Assembly: GCA_025463965.1 (NCBI GenBank)
Contig: JAODBN010000020.1
Span: forward strand, 1 to 9,041
DNA: 9,041 nucleotides
Origin: Acidimicrobiaceae bacterium
GTDB taxonomy: Bacteria > Actinomycetota > Acidimicrobiia > Acidimicrobiales > Bog-793
Direction of reading: 5' to 3'
The notes beneath the pieces are model-generated. The model was not told the origin of the DNA. It made no database searches and saw nothing but the letters and a program-made list of their open reading frames with translations. A program made the translations under genes and the position numbers. Below, one piece after another: positions 1 through 5,769 of the stretch (position 1 is its first letter; each line of letters starts with the position of its first letter).

Positions 1-227
1 ATCTTGGTCAGGGGCTCCACGTGACAACGCTGGCCCATTTCCCGTGCGGATGAATCCATCGAGTTGCCGGTCGTCCCTACGTCAATTCGCGGAGCGAGCG
101 TCACTTCGGGCGCTGTTGAGAACGCTCCTCGCGACATGAGGTCGCGGGGAACGCTCGCAGCGTTGCGGGGACCGCCCTCGGCGAGGACTGGGGCCCGTTC
201 CTCCGACTCGGGGGCCCGCAGGCGCGC
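1..227. other. Non-coding stretch downstream of the LuxR pair
   Basis: I see no convincing gene here. The open frames on both strands lack a ribosome binding site and any recognisable family, and most run into the antisense of the LuxR gene at 228-950. The stretch contains small GC-rich inverted repeats (127-149 and 150-164, listed separately) and two GGGCCC palindromes around 191 and 213. It is best read as the 3' untranslated and terminator region of the minus-strand regulator operon. Confidence 0.5.
127..164 (-). terminator. Two adjacent small hairpins, possible transcription end of the LuxR pair
   Basis: Two inverted repeats sit side by side 64-100 bases after the stop of the last minus-strand regulator gene. 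At 150-164, AACGCT and AGCGTT flank a 3-base loop. At 127-149, a 9-bp stem with one G-T wobble has a 5-base loop (core CGCGAC, ATGAG, GTCGCG). There is no T-tract on either side, so a classical intrinsic terminator is not shown. U-less hairpin terminators are reported for actinobacteria, and that is the only reason for this call. Confidence 0.3.
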
Positions 228-950
228 CTACGCGACGGGGCGCTGCCGGGCGGGGGTGGGCTGGAGGCCGGCCTGTCTTCCGACGGCTGCGGCGGCGATC
301 GCCGAGTGCACACCCAGCTTGTTCATGAGGGCGCCCATGTGGGTGCGCACGGTCTCGACCGAGACCACGAGTCCGGTCGCGATCTGCCGTCGGTTCAGCC
401 CGTCGACGACGAGTTGCAAGATCTCTTGTTCGCGGTGCGTCAACTGCTCGAGGCGAGCGTCGACTGCTCCCTTCGGTGCGGCTCGCACGAGGGCGAGCAC
501 GTCGCCGAGCAGCGGGGGCGAGATCCAGGTGCTTCCGGCTGCCGCCCAACGGATCGCGACGACGAGCTCGCTCGAGGGGGCGCTCTTGAGGACGATGCCG
601 AGCGCCCCTGCCTCGAGGCAGCGCGCGGAGAATTCCAGGTCCCGCTCTCCGACGAGCACGAGCCCGGCGACCGAGACCGGCAGCCGCTGGATCACCTCGA
701 GGAGCGCATCGTCGCGGCGTCCCTGTCCCCTCGCATCGGTCACGAGGACCTGGGGGGAGGCGTTGATCGCTCGTCGTAACAGGTCTCCGGGATTCCCGGG
801 CAGCTCGAGCGCTTCGATGCCCTCCTCTTCGGAGAGCCGCGCCGCGAGCGCCTGGCATCGGATCGCGGCGCCGACCGCCAAGGCCACCAGCAGTCGTTTC
901 GGTGTCGTAGCTGGCGCATTCGCGCCGTTGCCCAGCGACGCCGGGGTCAC
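228..950 (-). CDS. LuxR/NarL-type regulator with atypical receiver-like domain (second of tandem pair)
   Basis: A 240-residue DNA-binding transcriptional regulator. The C-terminus (about residues 167-228) is a clear LuxR-type helix-turn-helix: LTHREQEILQLVVDG, then RRQIATGLVVSVETVRTHMGALMNKLGVHS. Residues 19-140 have the length and strand pattern of a response-regulator receiver. An aspartate (D72, in VLVTDARG) and a lysine (K122, in GIVLKS) sit where the phospho-acceptor and the conserved Lys would be. The acidic pair that normally follows the first strand is absent; that position reads VALAVGAAIR. Phosphorylation by a kinase is therefore doubtful. The GTG start at 950 overlaps the stop of the upstream paralogue by 4 bases (GTGA), so translation is probably coupled. 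No sensor kinase adjoins it. The target genes are unknown. Confidence 0.85.
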   Translation of the reverse strand: MTPASLGNGANAPATTPKRLLVALAVGAAIRCQALAARLSEEEGIEALELPGNPGDLLRRAINASPQVLVTDARGQGRRDDALLEVIQRLPVSVAGLVLVGERDLEFSARCLEAGALGIVLKSAPSSELVVAIRWAAAGSTWISPPLLGDVLALVRAAPKGAVDARLEQLTHREQEILQLVVDGLNRRQIATGLVVSVETVRTHMGALMNKLGVHSAIAAAAVGRQAGLQPTPARQRPVA

Positions 951-1594
951 TGGACCAGCACCGGATCGCCCTGTCGGCGCCCGGATTGAACCGCTGCGGC
1001 GATGAGGGCGACGCGCGAATGCACCCCGAACTTGGCGAAGAGGTGCTGCAGGTGGGTCCGCACGGTCGCTTCGCTCATCGAGAGCGCCACCGAGATCTTC
1101 GTCGTGCTGGCCCCGAGGATGAGCAACTCCAGCACGGCTTGCTCGCGGGGGGTGATCAAGGTCCCGCTCGGCTGCAAGCTCCGCCGGCGCACCAGGGCGC
1201 TCGCCCCGTTCGACCAGGCCGGCGCGGCTCGGTCCTTGCCGCTCACCCGACGCTCCGCGCGGGCGAATGCGCGCTCGATCTCCTCGATTCCGTCCGACTT
1301 CAGGCAGACCCCATCCGCACCGGCATCGATCGCCCGCCACAGGAGCGACAGGTCGGACTCCGCGGTCAGTGTCACCACGGGGCTGTGTGGAGTCACCCGC
1401 TTGATTCCCGCTATCGCGCCAATGTCCCCAGCCGAGCTCACGTCGACCAGGTAGGCGCGGGAACCGTTCGACTCGGCCGCTCCGACGAGCTCGCGTTCGG
1501 ATGAGGGGCACTGCACCACATGGCCACGGCGGACCAGCAGGGAACTCAGCGCCTCGGTGAAGAGGAGCTCACTGCCGAAAACGCTGATCTCCAT
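947..1594 (-). CDS. LuxR/NarL-type regulator with atypical receiver-like domain (first of tandem pair)
   Basis: A 215-residue transcriptional regulator paralogous in layout to the gene after it. The LuxR helix-turn-helix spans about residues 146-204: LITPREQAVLELLILGAS, then SEATVRTHLQHLFAKFGVHSR. The N-terminal 110 residues resemble a receiver: MEISVFGSELLFTEAL, D51 in AYLVDVSS, T78 in VVTLTAES, K99 in GVCLKSD. The double acidic motif after strand one is replaced by FGSE, so metal-dependent phosphorylation may be lost. The ATG at 1594 is chosen because GAGAGGA (1608-1602) lies 7 bases upstream and because receiver homology begins exactly there. The frame is open for 91 more codons upstream, to a TGATG overlap with the reductase stop at 1867, but that extension loses coding-like codon use. 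The gene heads a two-gene coupled operon, probably driven from the AT-rich patch near 1764-1791. Confidence 0.85.
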   Translation of the reverse strand: MEISVFGSELLFTEALSSLLVRRGHVVQCPSSERELVGAAESNGSRAYLVDVSSAGDIGAIAGIKRVTPHSPVVTLTAESDLSLLWRAIDAGADGVCLKSDGIEEIERAFARAERRVSGKDRAAPAWSNGASALVRRRSLQPSGTLITPREQAVLELLILGASTTKISVALSMSEATVRTHLQHLFAKFGVHSRVALIAAAVQSGRRQGDPVLVQ

Positions 1595-1866
1595 CGTGTC
1601 GTCCTCTCGGGCTTGCCCGATCGTCGCCGGGGCCTCACTCCCCAGGATTGGCGCAAGGTGGGCACACCAGGGGTGCTGGACACCAGGGCCTGGAGCGCGG
1701 CGCTGACGAGTCGTCGCCCTTCGGACCCGTGGAGCCGCGGCCCCTCGGAGTCTTGGAGGGAGATGCATAAAGGTTGAAAACTCTCTGTCATTGTACTTCG
1801 GATCCGCCTCGTCGGGAACACCCGGCTGTTCGGGGACGACGGTCCAGACGCGGGCGCCGGTGAGCA
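1595..1866. other. Gap between reductase and LuxR pair, no confident gene
   Basis: This is a 272-base gap between the reductase stop and the first LuxR start. On the minus strand the LuxR frame stays open throughout. Its first 25 or so codons after the reductase stop are G/C-biased at position three (MLTGARVWTVVPEQPGVPDEADP), and the rest are not. An AT-rich island at 1764-1797 stands out from the surrounding high-GC DNA and probably holds the regulator promoter. The other open frames here look like chance frames. Confidence 0.5.
1764..1791 (-). promoter_or_regulatory. Candidate sigma-70-type promoter for the LuxR pair
   Basis: On the minus strand, ATGACA (1791-1786, five of six to TTGACA) is followed after 16 bases by TATGCA (1769-1764, a weak match to TATAAT). 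An alternative -10 is TACAAT at 1795-1790, which has no good -35. The patch is the most AT-rich part of the window's left half. It lies about 160 bases before the ATG at 1594, which would leave a long leader. The call rests on motif and composition only. Confidence 0.35.
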
Positions 1867-2574
1867 TCAGCTCGACGGGCCGAATCGCTCCACCCGGACA
1901 CGTTCGAGGGGCACGCCCGCTGCAACGGCGAGCGCGCCGGCGTGGTCGGCGAAGGCGGACGAGCCGCAGATGTAGGCCGTGGCCCCGTCCGGTACCCGAG
2001 GCGCGACGTCCTCCAGGGAGAGACGTCCTGCCGGCCGCTGCACCCCGGGCGGGACCGAGCGGGTGTACACGACGGTGGCCCGGCCGTCCCGCAACTCCGC
2101 GGCGTAATAGAGGTCTTCGGGGCGTCGGACAGAGACGATCAGCCGGACGCGCTCGGTGCGGTCGAGGTTTCGGGCCAGGCGGTACATCGCGATCAGCGGG
2201 ACGACGCCTGAGCCGCCACCGATCAAGAGCGCCGGGCTCTCTGCGTCCCACACGAAAAAACCTCCGATCGGCGAACGGATCTCGAGCTCGTCGCCGATGG
2301 CGACTTCGTCGTGGAGGAAGACAGACACCTCCCCCTGAGGGAGGCGCTCGACGGTGATCTCGATTTCCTTGCCTCCGTCGGGTGGCGACGCGATCGAGTA
2401 CGCCCGCGAGGCCTGATAGCCGTCTGGAGCGGTAAGCCGGACCACGCAATGCTGGCCGGCGAGGTGCTCGGAGGGCTTCTCGAGCCGGAGGCGGAAGCTT
2501 TTCGCGCTGGCCGTCTCGTCCCAGATCGCGACGACCGTCGCGCTCTGCCACGCGCTCGGCCGTCTGCCGGCCAC
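1867..2574 (-). CDS. FAD/NAD(P)H-binding ferredoxin-reductase-like protein
   Basis: A 235-residue cytoplasmic flavoprotein of the ferredoxin-NADP reductase superfamily, expected to pass electrons between NAD(P)H, FAD and a partner. The FAD domain (about 10-105) shows AGQHCVVRLTAPDGYQ and the flavin motif RAYS at 57-60, then SPIGGFF at 101-107. The nucleotide domain (about 113-235) shows LLIGGGSGVVPLIAM at 117-130, YICGSS at 201-206 and the C-terminal ERFGPSS. No iron-sulfur cysteine cluster is present, so electrons must go to a separate protein. The gene begins 11 bases after the sulfite-oxidase-like gene, a pairing seen in many actinobacteria, so the molybdoenzyme is the likely partner (inference). 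The start GTG 2574 is chosen as the first conventional codon. An in-frame CTG at 2589 would overlap the upstream stop as CTGA. Neither has an obvious Shine-Dalgarno sequence. Confidence 0.88.
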   Translation of the reverse strand: MAGRRPSAWQSATVVAIWDETASAKSFRLRLEKPSEHLAGQHCVVRLTAPDGYQASRAYSIASPPDGGKEIEITVERLPQGEVSVFLHDEVAIGDELEIRSPIGGFFVWDAESPALLIGGGSGVVPLIAMYRLARNLDRTERVRLIVSVRRPEDLYYAAELRDGRATVVYTRSVPPGVQRPAGRLSLEDVAPRVPDGATAYICGSSAFADHAGALAVAAGVPLERVRVERFGPSS

Positions 2575-2585
2575 GTGATCTGCGC

Positions 2586-3197
2586 TCAGTCGCCCTGGTA
2601 GCGCTGTTCGAGCCAGGGGTCGCCCCGATCGTGGTAGCCGTTCTGCTCCCAGAAGCCGGGCTGGTCGTGGTCGAGCAGTCGGAGCCCGGCGACCCACTTG
2701 GCGCTCTTCCAGAAGTACAGGTGCGGAACGAGCAGTCTCGCCGGCCCACCGTGCTCTGGCGGCAGCTCCTTTCCGTCGACGTCCCACACGACCCATGCCT
2801 TTCCGCCGGTGACGTCGTCGATCGGGAGGTTCGTGGTGTATCCGGTGTGCGAGAACGCCATCACGTAGCTGGCGTTCGGGAGCGGTCGGGACTCGCTCAG
2901 CAGGGTGTCGACCGACACGCCCGAGAAGGAGATCCCGAGCTTCGACCAAGTCGTTACGCAGTGGATGTCGCCTTCGAACGATCCCGGCGTCAGGGCGTGG
3001 ATCTGTTCCCAGTTCCACGTCGTGGGTCGCTCCACCAGGCCCTCTACCCCGAAGCTCCATGTGTCGGTGCGGAGATGGGGTGTCGGCTCGGCGCTGAGCA
3101 CCGGCCAGGACCCTCCTACGTCGTACTGGCCCGGTGGCAGGCGCGGATCAGGAGCGCTCCGGTGCCGACCGGTGAACCCTCGCGTGAGCTTGGCCAC
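2586..3197 (-). CDS. Sulfite-oxidase-like molybdopterin-dependent oxidoreductase
   Basis: A 203-residue protein of the oxidoreductase molybdopterin-binding family (sulfite oxidase fold, Pfam PF00174). It opens with RGFTGRHR and DPRLPPGQYD, the usual beginning of the short actinobacterial sulfite-oxidase-like proteins. It carries the likely molybdenum-ligating cysteine C80 in GDIHCVTTWSKLG, followed by SHTGYTTNLPIDD, HGGPARLLVPHLYFWKSAKWV and the C-terminal GFWEQNGYH. There is no heme domain, no dimerisation domain as in animal sulfite oxidase, and no signal peptide or twin-arginine motif, so it is expected in the cytoplasm. The substrate is not known for this subgroup, and sulfite should not be assumed. 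The GTG at 3197 is the only reasonable start because an in-frame TAA lies 21 bases upstream. No Shine-Dalgarno sequence is visible, so a leaderless or weakly initiated mRNA is possible. It leads a two-gene operon with the reductase. Confidence 0.9.
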   Translation of the reverse strand: MAKLTRGFTGRHRSAPDPRLPPGQYDVGGSWPVLSAEPTPHLRTDTWSFGVEGLVERPTTWNWEQIHALTPGSFEGDIHCVTTWSKLGISFSGVSVDTLLSESRPLPNASYVMAFSHTGYTTNLPIDDVTGGKAWVVWDVDGKELPPEHGGPARLLVPHLYFWKSAKWVAGLRLLDHDQPGFWEQNGYHDRGDPWLEQRYQGD

Positions 3198-3318
3198 TGG
3201 TTGGGAGCTTAGGGCGGCTTAGCGAGAGCCATCCCAGCAGCCTCAGGTAATGGCTCGATACCCGGACTCCATCGCACCGCCAGTGGCGCCGGCGTTCAGA
3301 CGGGAGGCCATCTGTCGA

Positions 3319-3741
3319 TCAGGGGGAGGCCTCGTTGCGGTCGAGTGGCCCCCAACTGGTGGAGAATCCCTCCATCAGCGCGGTGGCCTCCTCGACGACG
3401 TCTGGAGCTATCCACGCCACCGGATTGACCGCGCGCACGAGTGGCTCGTTGTCCGGTCCGCGCCCGCACTCACGTCCGGTGAGGACCCACGGACGGGCCG
3501 CACAGCGCCGGTACTCGAGGTGTCGGTAGTCGTACAGCCGCCTGGCCACCCAGAGTCGACGGTCCCGCCGGCCCCACCACGGCTCGATGGACAGGGCGCT
3601 CACCGACAGCCCGGGGAGCTCGACGCCCGTGAGCTCGTCACGGCTTCGCTCCTCGCGGTCGACGTCCGGCCCCTCTGACCAGCGCACGAACCGCTCGCCG
3701 GGTCCGTCGATCAGCGCGGCCAACTCTTCGAGGGTGCGCAC
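3319..3741 (-). CDS. DUF6098 family protein of unknown function
   Basis: A 140-residue soluble, acidic protein that I recognise as a DUF6098 member. Visible family-like segments are RTLEELAALID at the N-terminus, RFVRWSEGPDVD, SRDELTGVELPGLSVSAL (about 33-50), WVARRLYDYRHL (about 64-75), PWVLTGRECGRGPDNEPLV (about 84-102) and PVAWI. No catalytic motif, membrane segment or signal peptide is seen, and the function is unknown. The GTG start at 3741 is preferred: GGAGAG (3756-3751) lies 9 bases upstream and family similarity begins there. An ATG at 3780 would add 13 unconvincing residues (153 in total). It lies about 100 bases downstream of the exporter permease on the same strand, separated by a strong hairpin, so co-transcription is uncertain. 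Confidence 0.8.
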   Translation of the reverse strand: MRTLEELAALIDGPGERFVRWSEGPDVDREERSRDELTGVELPGLSVSALSIEPWWGRRDRRLWVARRLYDYRHLEYRRCAARPWVLTGRECGRGPDNEPLVRAVNPVAWIAPDVVEEATALMEGFSTSWGPLDRNEASP

Positions 3742-3796
3742 GGTTGGAATCTCTCCAGCCACGCAGCCCTGCCTACCCATAGGGCCGCCGGTTCTC

Positions 3797-3836
3797 CCAT
3801 CCCCTCCGATCGCCTGTCGGCGATCGGAGGGGATGG
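3797..3836 (-). terminator. 18-bp perfect inverted repeat after the ABC permease
   Basis: Arms 3797-3814 and 3819-3836 are exact reverse complements with a 4-base loop (TGTC), giving a very stable GC-rich stem. It starts 9 bases after the permease stop on the minus strand. No T-run follows, so it is either a U-less actinobacterial terminator or an mRNA-stabilising or attenuating structure between the exporter operon and the DUF6098 gene. Read on the minus strand, the first arm contains GGAGGGG, a Shine-Dalgarno-like tract that pairing would hide. Confidence 0.6.
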
Positions 3837-3844
3837 AGCGAGGT

Positions 3845-4678
3845 TCAGGCGTCGCGTCGGACCAGCAGGATTCCGCCGACGACCAGCAGCACCACGGCGT
3901 AGACGGCGAGCACGGCAAAGCCAGTCCACGGCGCGAAGTTATGGGACCCGGGGTGCAGGGACACGATCGAGCTTCCGATGTTGGCGGGAAGGAACCGCTG
4001 CAAGTCGTTGGCGATCGAGGACGGGAGCGCCGAGATGATGAGCGGCAAGACAAGGAGCACCCCCACGAAGGCGCCGATGGCTCCCGCCGTGTGCCGGATG
4101 AGGACCCCGAGCCCGAGTGCGATCAGACCGAGCACACAGAGGTAGAGACCGCTGCCAACGACGGCGCGCAGTGCTCCTGGGCTCCCCAGGCTGGTGTTGG
4201 TGGCGGGGGCCGACAGCAACGCCTGGCCGAGAAAGTAGGAGATGAAGGCCACGACCTCGGAGATGACGAGGGAGACCGCTGCGAAGACCGCCGTCTTGGC
4301 GGCCAGCACGAGCGGACGTCGGGGGGCCGCTGAGAACGTGGCCCGGATCGTCCCTGTCCCGTACTCGCTGGTCACGACGAGCACGCCGAGAACGCCGATG
4401 ACCAGCTGCGCGAAGAACACCCCGATGAGGCTGGTCCGGGTGGCGTCGAAGCTCAGCCGGTCGCCGAGGCCCATCGAGGCCCAGTGTGCCCGGGTCTCGG
4501 CCGTCGCCAGCGCTCCGAGCCCGATGCCGAGGACGATCACGGTGGCGAACGACCACAGCGTCGAGCGCACCGTACGCAGCTTGGTCCACTCCGATCGGAG
4601 CAGCCCGGAGATCCCGTAGCGGCCCGGGGGCAGCGACCTCTCCCTCGGGGTGGCGGGTGGAACGGTTATGACGCTCAC
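3845..4678 (-). CDS. ABC-2 type transporter permease
   Basis: A 277-residue integral membrane subunit of a drug- or antibiotic-type ABC exporter. After a cytoplasmic start containing SEWTKLRTVRSTLW (29-42, typical of this permease class), about six hydrophobic segments are visible near 41-61, 85-103, 128-155, 172-194, 198-217 and 252-273. Between the second and third segments is TSEYGTGTIRATFSAAPRR (103-121), the conserved cytoplasmic coupling region of these permeases. Positive residues at the end (LVRRDA) suit a cytoplasmic C-terminus. The GTG start at 4678 has a strong ribosome binding site (GGAGGAGC just upstream) and overlaps the ATPase stop by 4 bases (GTGA), so the two subunits are translated together. 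The substrate cannot be told from the sequence. Two copies would be expected to pair with two ATPases. Confidence 0.9.
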   Translation of the reverse strand: MSVITVPPATPRERSLPPGRYGISGLLRSEWTKLRTVRSTLWSFATVIVLGIGLGALATAETRAHWASMGLGDRLSFDATRTSLIGVFFAQLVIGVLGVLVVTSEYGTGTIRATFSAAPRRPLVLAAKTAVFAAVSLVISEVVAFISYFLGQALLSAPATNTSLGSPGALRAVVGSGLYLCVLGLIALGLGVLIRHTAGAIGAFVGVLLVLPLIISALPSSIANDLQRFLPANIGSSIVSLHPGSHNFAPWTGFAVLAVYAVVLLVVGGILLVRRDA

Positions 4679-5610
4679 TGTGCTCCTCCGTCGGTCGCGC
4701 TGAGGGCGCTCTCGCCCCGGTACTCGATGCTGTCCTCGGTCAGCTCCATGAACGCCTCCTCAAGTGAGGCGGCATGGGGTGCCAGCTCGTGCAGGAAAAC
4801 GGACAGGCGCCCGGCGATCTCGCCGATGCTGGCGGCATCCATTCCCCGCACCGACAGCGAGCCGTCGTCCTCCAGCGCGACGGCCGCCCCTTGCTGCTCA
4901 AGCGCTTCCCGGAGCTTGCCCACCTCGGGCGAGCGCACCGAGACATAGCGCTGCGAGCTCGAAGCGGTGAGCTCGTCGATCGAGGTCTCGGTGATCAGGC
5001 GCCCTCGCCCGATGACCACCACCTGATCCGCGGTGAGGGCCATCTCACTCATGAGGTGGCTCGACACGAACACCGTCCTGCCCTCGCGGGCGAGGCCCTT
5101 CAAGAGGTTGCGAACCCAACGGATGCCGTCGGGGTCGAGGCCGTTGACCGGCTCGTCGAACAGGAGCACGCCGGGGTCACCGAGCAGTGCCGCCGCGATC
5201 CCGAGGCGCTGGCCCATGCCGAGCGAGAACTTCCCGGCACGGCGATCTGCCACCTCGGTGAGCCCCACGAGCTCGAGGACCTCATCGATGCGGCGGAGCG
5301 GGAGGTGATTGGTCTCCGCCAGCATCTGCAGATGGGCCCGCGCGCTGCGGCCGGGGTGGATCGCCTTGGCTTCGAGCAGGGCGCCCACCTCGTGCAGGGG
5401 CCAGTTGAGGTCGTGGAACGACCGACCGTTGATCGTGGCCGATCCCGCGTTCGGGACGTCGAGGCCCATGATCATCCGCATCGTCGTCGACTTGCCCGAC
5501 CCGTTGGGGCCGAGGAAGCCGGTGACGACCCCCGGACGCACCGTGAAGCTGAGCTGCTCTACCGCCACCTTGTCGCCGTAGCGCTTGGTGAGACCGCGGG
5601 CCTCGATCAT
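4675..5610 (-). CDS. ABC transporter ATP-binding protein (drug-exporter type)
   Basis: A 311-residue ATPase that powers the adjacent permease. All nucleotide-binding motifs are present: Walker A GPNGSGKST (34-42), signature FSLGMGQRLG (128-137), Walker B VLLFDEP (148-154), D-loop GLDPDG (157-162) and switch histidine H185 in SSHLMSE. The C-terminal 90 or so residues form the poorly conserved extension common in exporters with separate ATPase and permease genes. The ATG at 5610 is chosen because family similarity starts at MIEARGLTKRYGDK. A GTG at 5619 would add three residues and sits 13 bases from a GGAGG. A 6-codon ORF (5627-5607) ends in a TGA that overlaps this ATG. The gene is transcribed away from a histidine kinase gene, and regulation by that two-component system is likely but inferred. 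Confidence 0.9.
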   Translation of the reverse strand: MIEARGLTKRYGDKVAVEQLSFTVRPGVVTGFLGPNGSGKSTTMRMIMGLDVPNAGSATINGRSFHDLNWPLHEVGALLEAKAIHPGRSARAHLQMLAETNHLPLRRIDEVLELVGLTEVADRRAGKFSLGMGQRLGIAAALLGDPGVLLFDEPVNGLDPDGIRWVRNLLKGLAREGRTVFVSSHLMSEMALTADQVVVIGRGRLITETSIDELTASSSQRYVSVRSPEVGKLREALEQQGAAVALEDDGSLSVRGMDAASIGEIAGRLSVFLHELAPHAASLEEAFMELTEDSIEYRGESALSATDGGAQ

Positions 5611-5627
5611 GAGCTGCACTCTGGCAT
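5607..5627 (-). promoter_or_regulatory. Possible 6-codon upstream ORF overlapping the ATPase start
   Basis: On the minus strand, GGAGG (5637-5633) is followed after 5 bases by ATG (5627), encoding MPECSS. The TGA stop (5609-5607) overlaps the ATPase ATG (5610-5608) as ATGA. The spacing to GGAGG is near ideal, better than for either ATPase start. It may serve to reload ribosomes onto the exporter mRNA or sense translation. With six codons a chance occurrence is quite possible. Confidence 0.35.
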
Positions 5628-5769
5628 CGTCGCCTCCGTGTCGGTTACGTCACTGACGATGCAGATCTTGACAGCCGAGCCTCTGCCGTTTCGTCGCCCT
5701 GCGGTCGCCTTCTCGCGTACGCCGGGCGGCGTATGCCGACCGACTGGGACTGCGACCAGGGGATGACAC
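5628..5769. promoter_or_regulatory. Divergent promoter region between exporter and kinase genes
   Basis: This 142-base region must hold promoters for both directions. Visible elements are an 11-base near-palindrome CGTCA-C-TGACG at 5648-5658 and a perfect -35-like TTGACA on the plus strand at 5668-5673 with no convincing -10 at 16-18 bases. There is also an imperfect 9-bp inverted repeat at 5715-5736 (GCGTACGCC, loop GGGC, GGCGTATGC, one mismatch) and an AGGGGA ribosome binding site at 5757-5762 before the kinase GTG. The repeats are candidate binding sites for the adjacent response regulator. Confidence 0.45.

Noticed and set aside
121..157. Short direct repeat AACGCTC at 121 and 151
   Set aside because: It occurs only twice, overlaps the small hairpins and is short enough to be chance in this composition.
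64..1005. Long plus-strand open frame opposite the LuxR genes
   Set aside because: It is antisense to two clear LuxR helix-turn-helix genes, the product is Ser/Arg/Ala-rich with no domain, and openness is expected from GC-rich codon bias.
1546..1821. 91-residue minus-strand frame in the regulator leader
   Set aside because: It has no ribosome binding site or family similarity, it overlaps the LuxR start in another frame, and the product is low-complexity and basic.
1791..3222. Several plus-strand frames opposite the reductase and molybdoenzyme
   Set aside because: All are antisense to strongly recognisable proteins and have Arg/Pro/Gly-rich products.
3587..4333. 248-residue plus-strand frame rich in Asp, Glu, Gly and Arg
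   Set aside because: It mirrors the DUF6098 and permease genes, and its composition (repeated charged residues) is the typical antisense of hydrophobic membrane-protein codons.
4774..5766. 330-residue plus-strand frame opposite the ABC ATPase
   Set aside because: The minus strand has all ATPase motifs in order. The antisense product has no recognisable domain.
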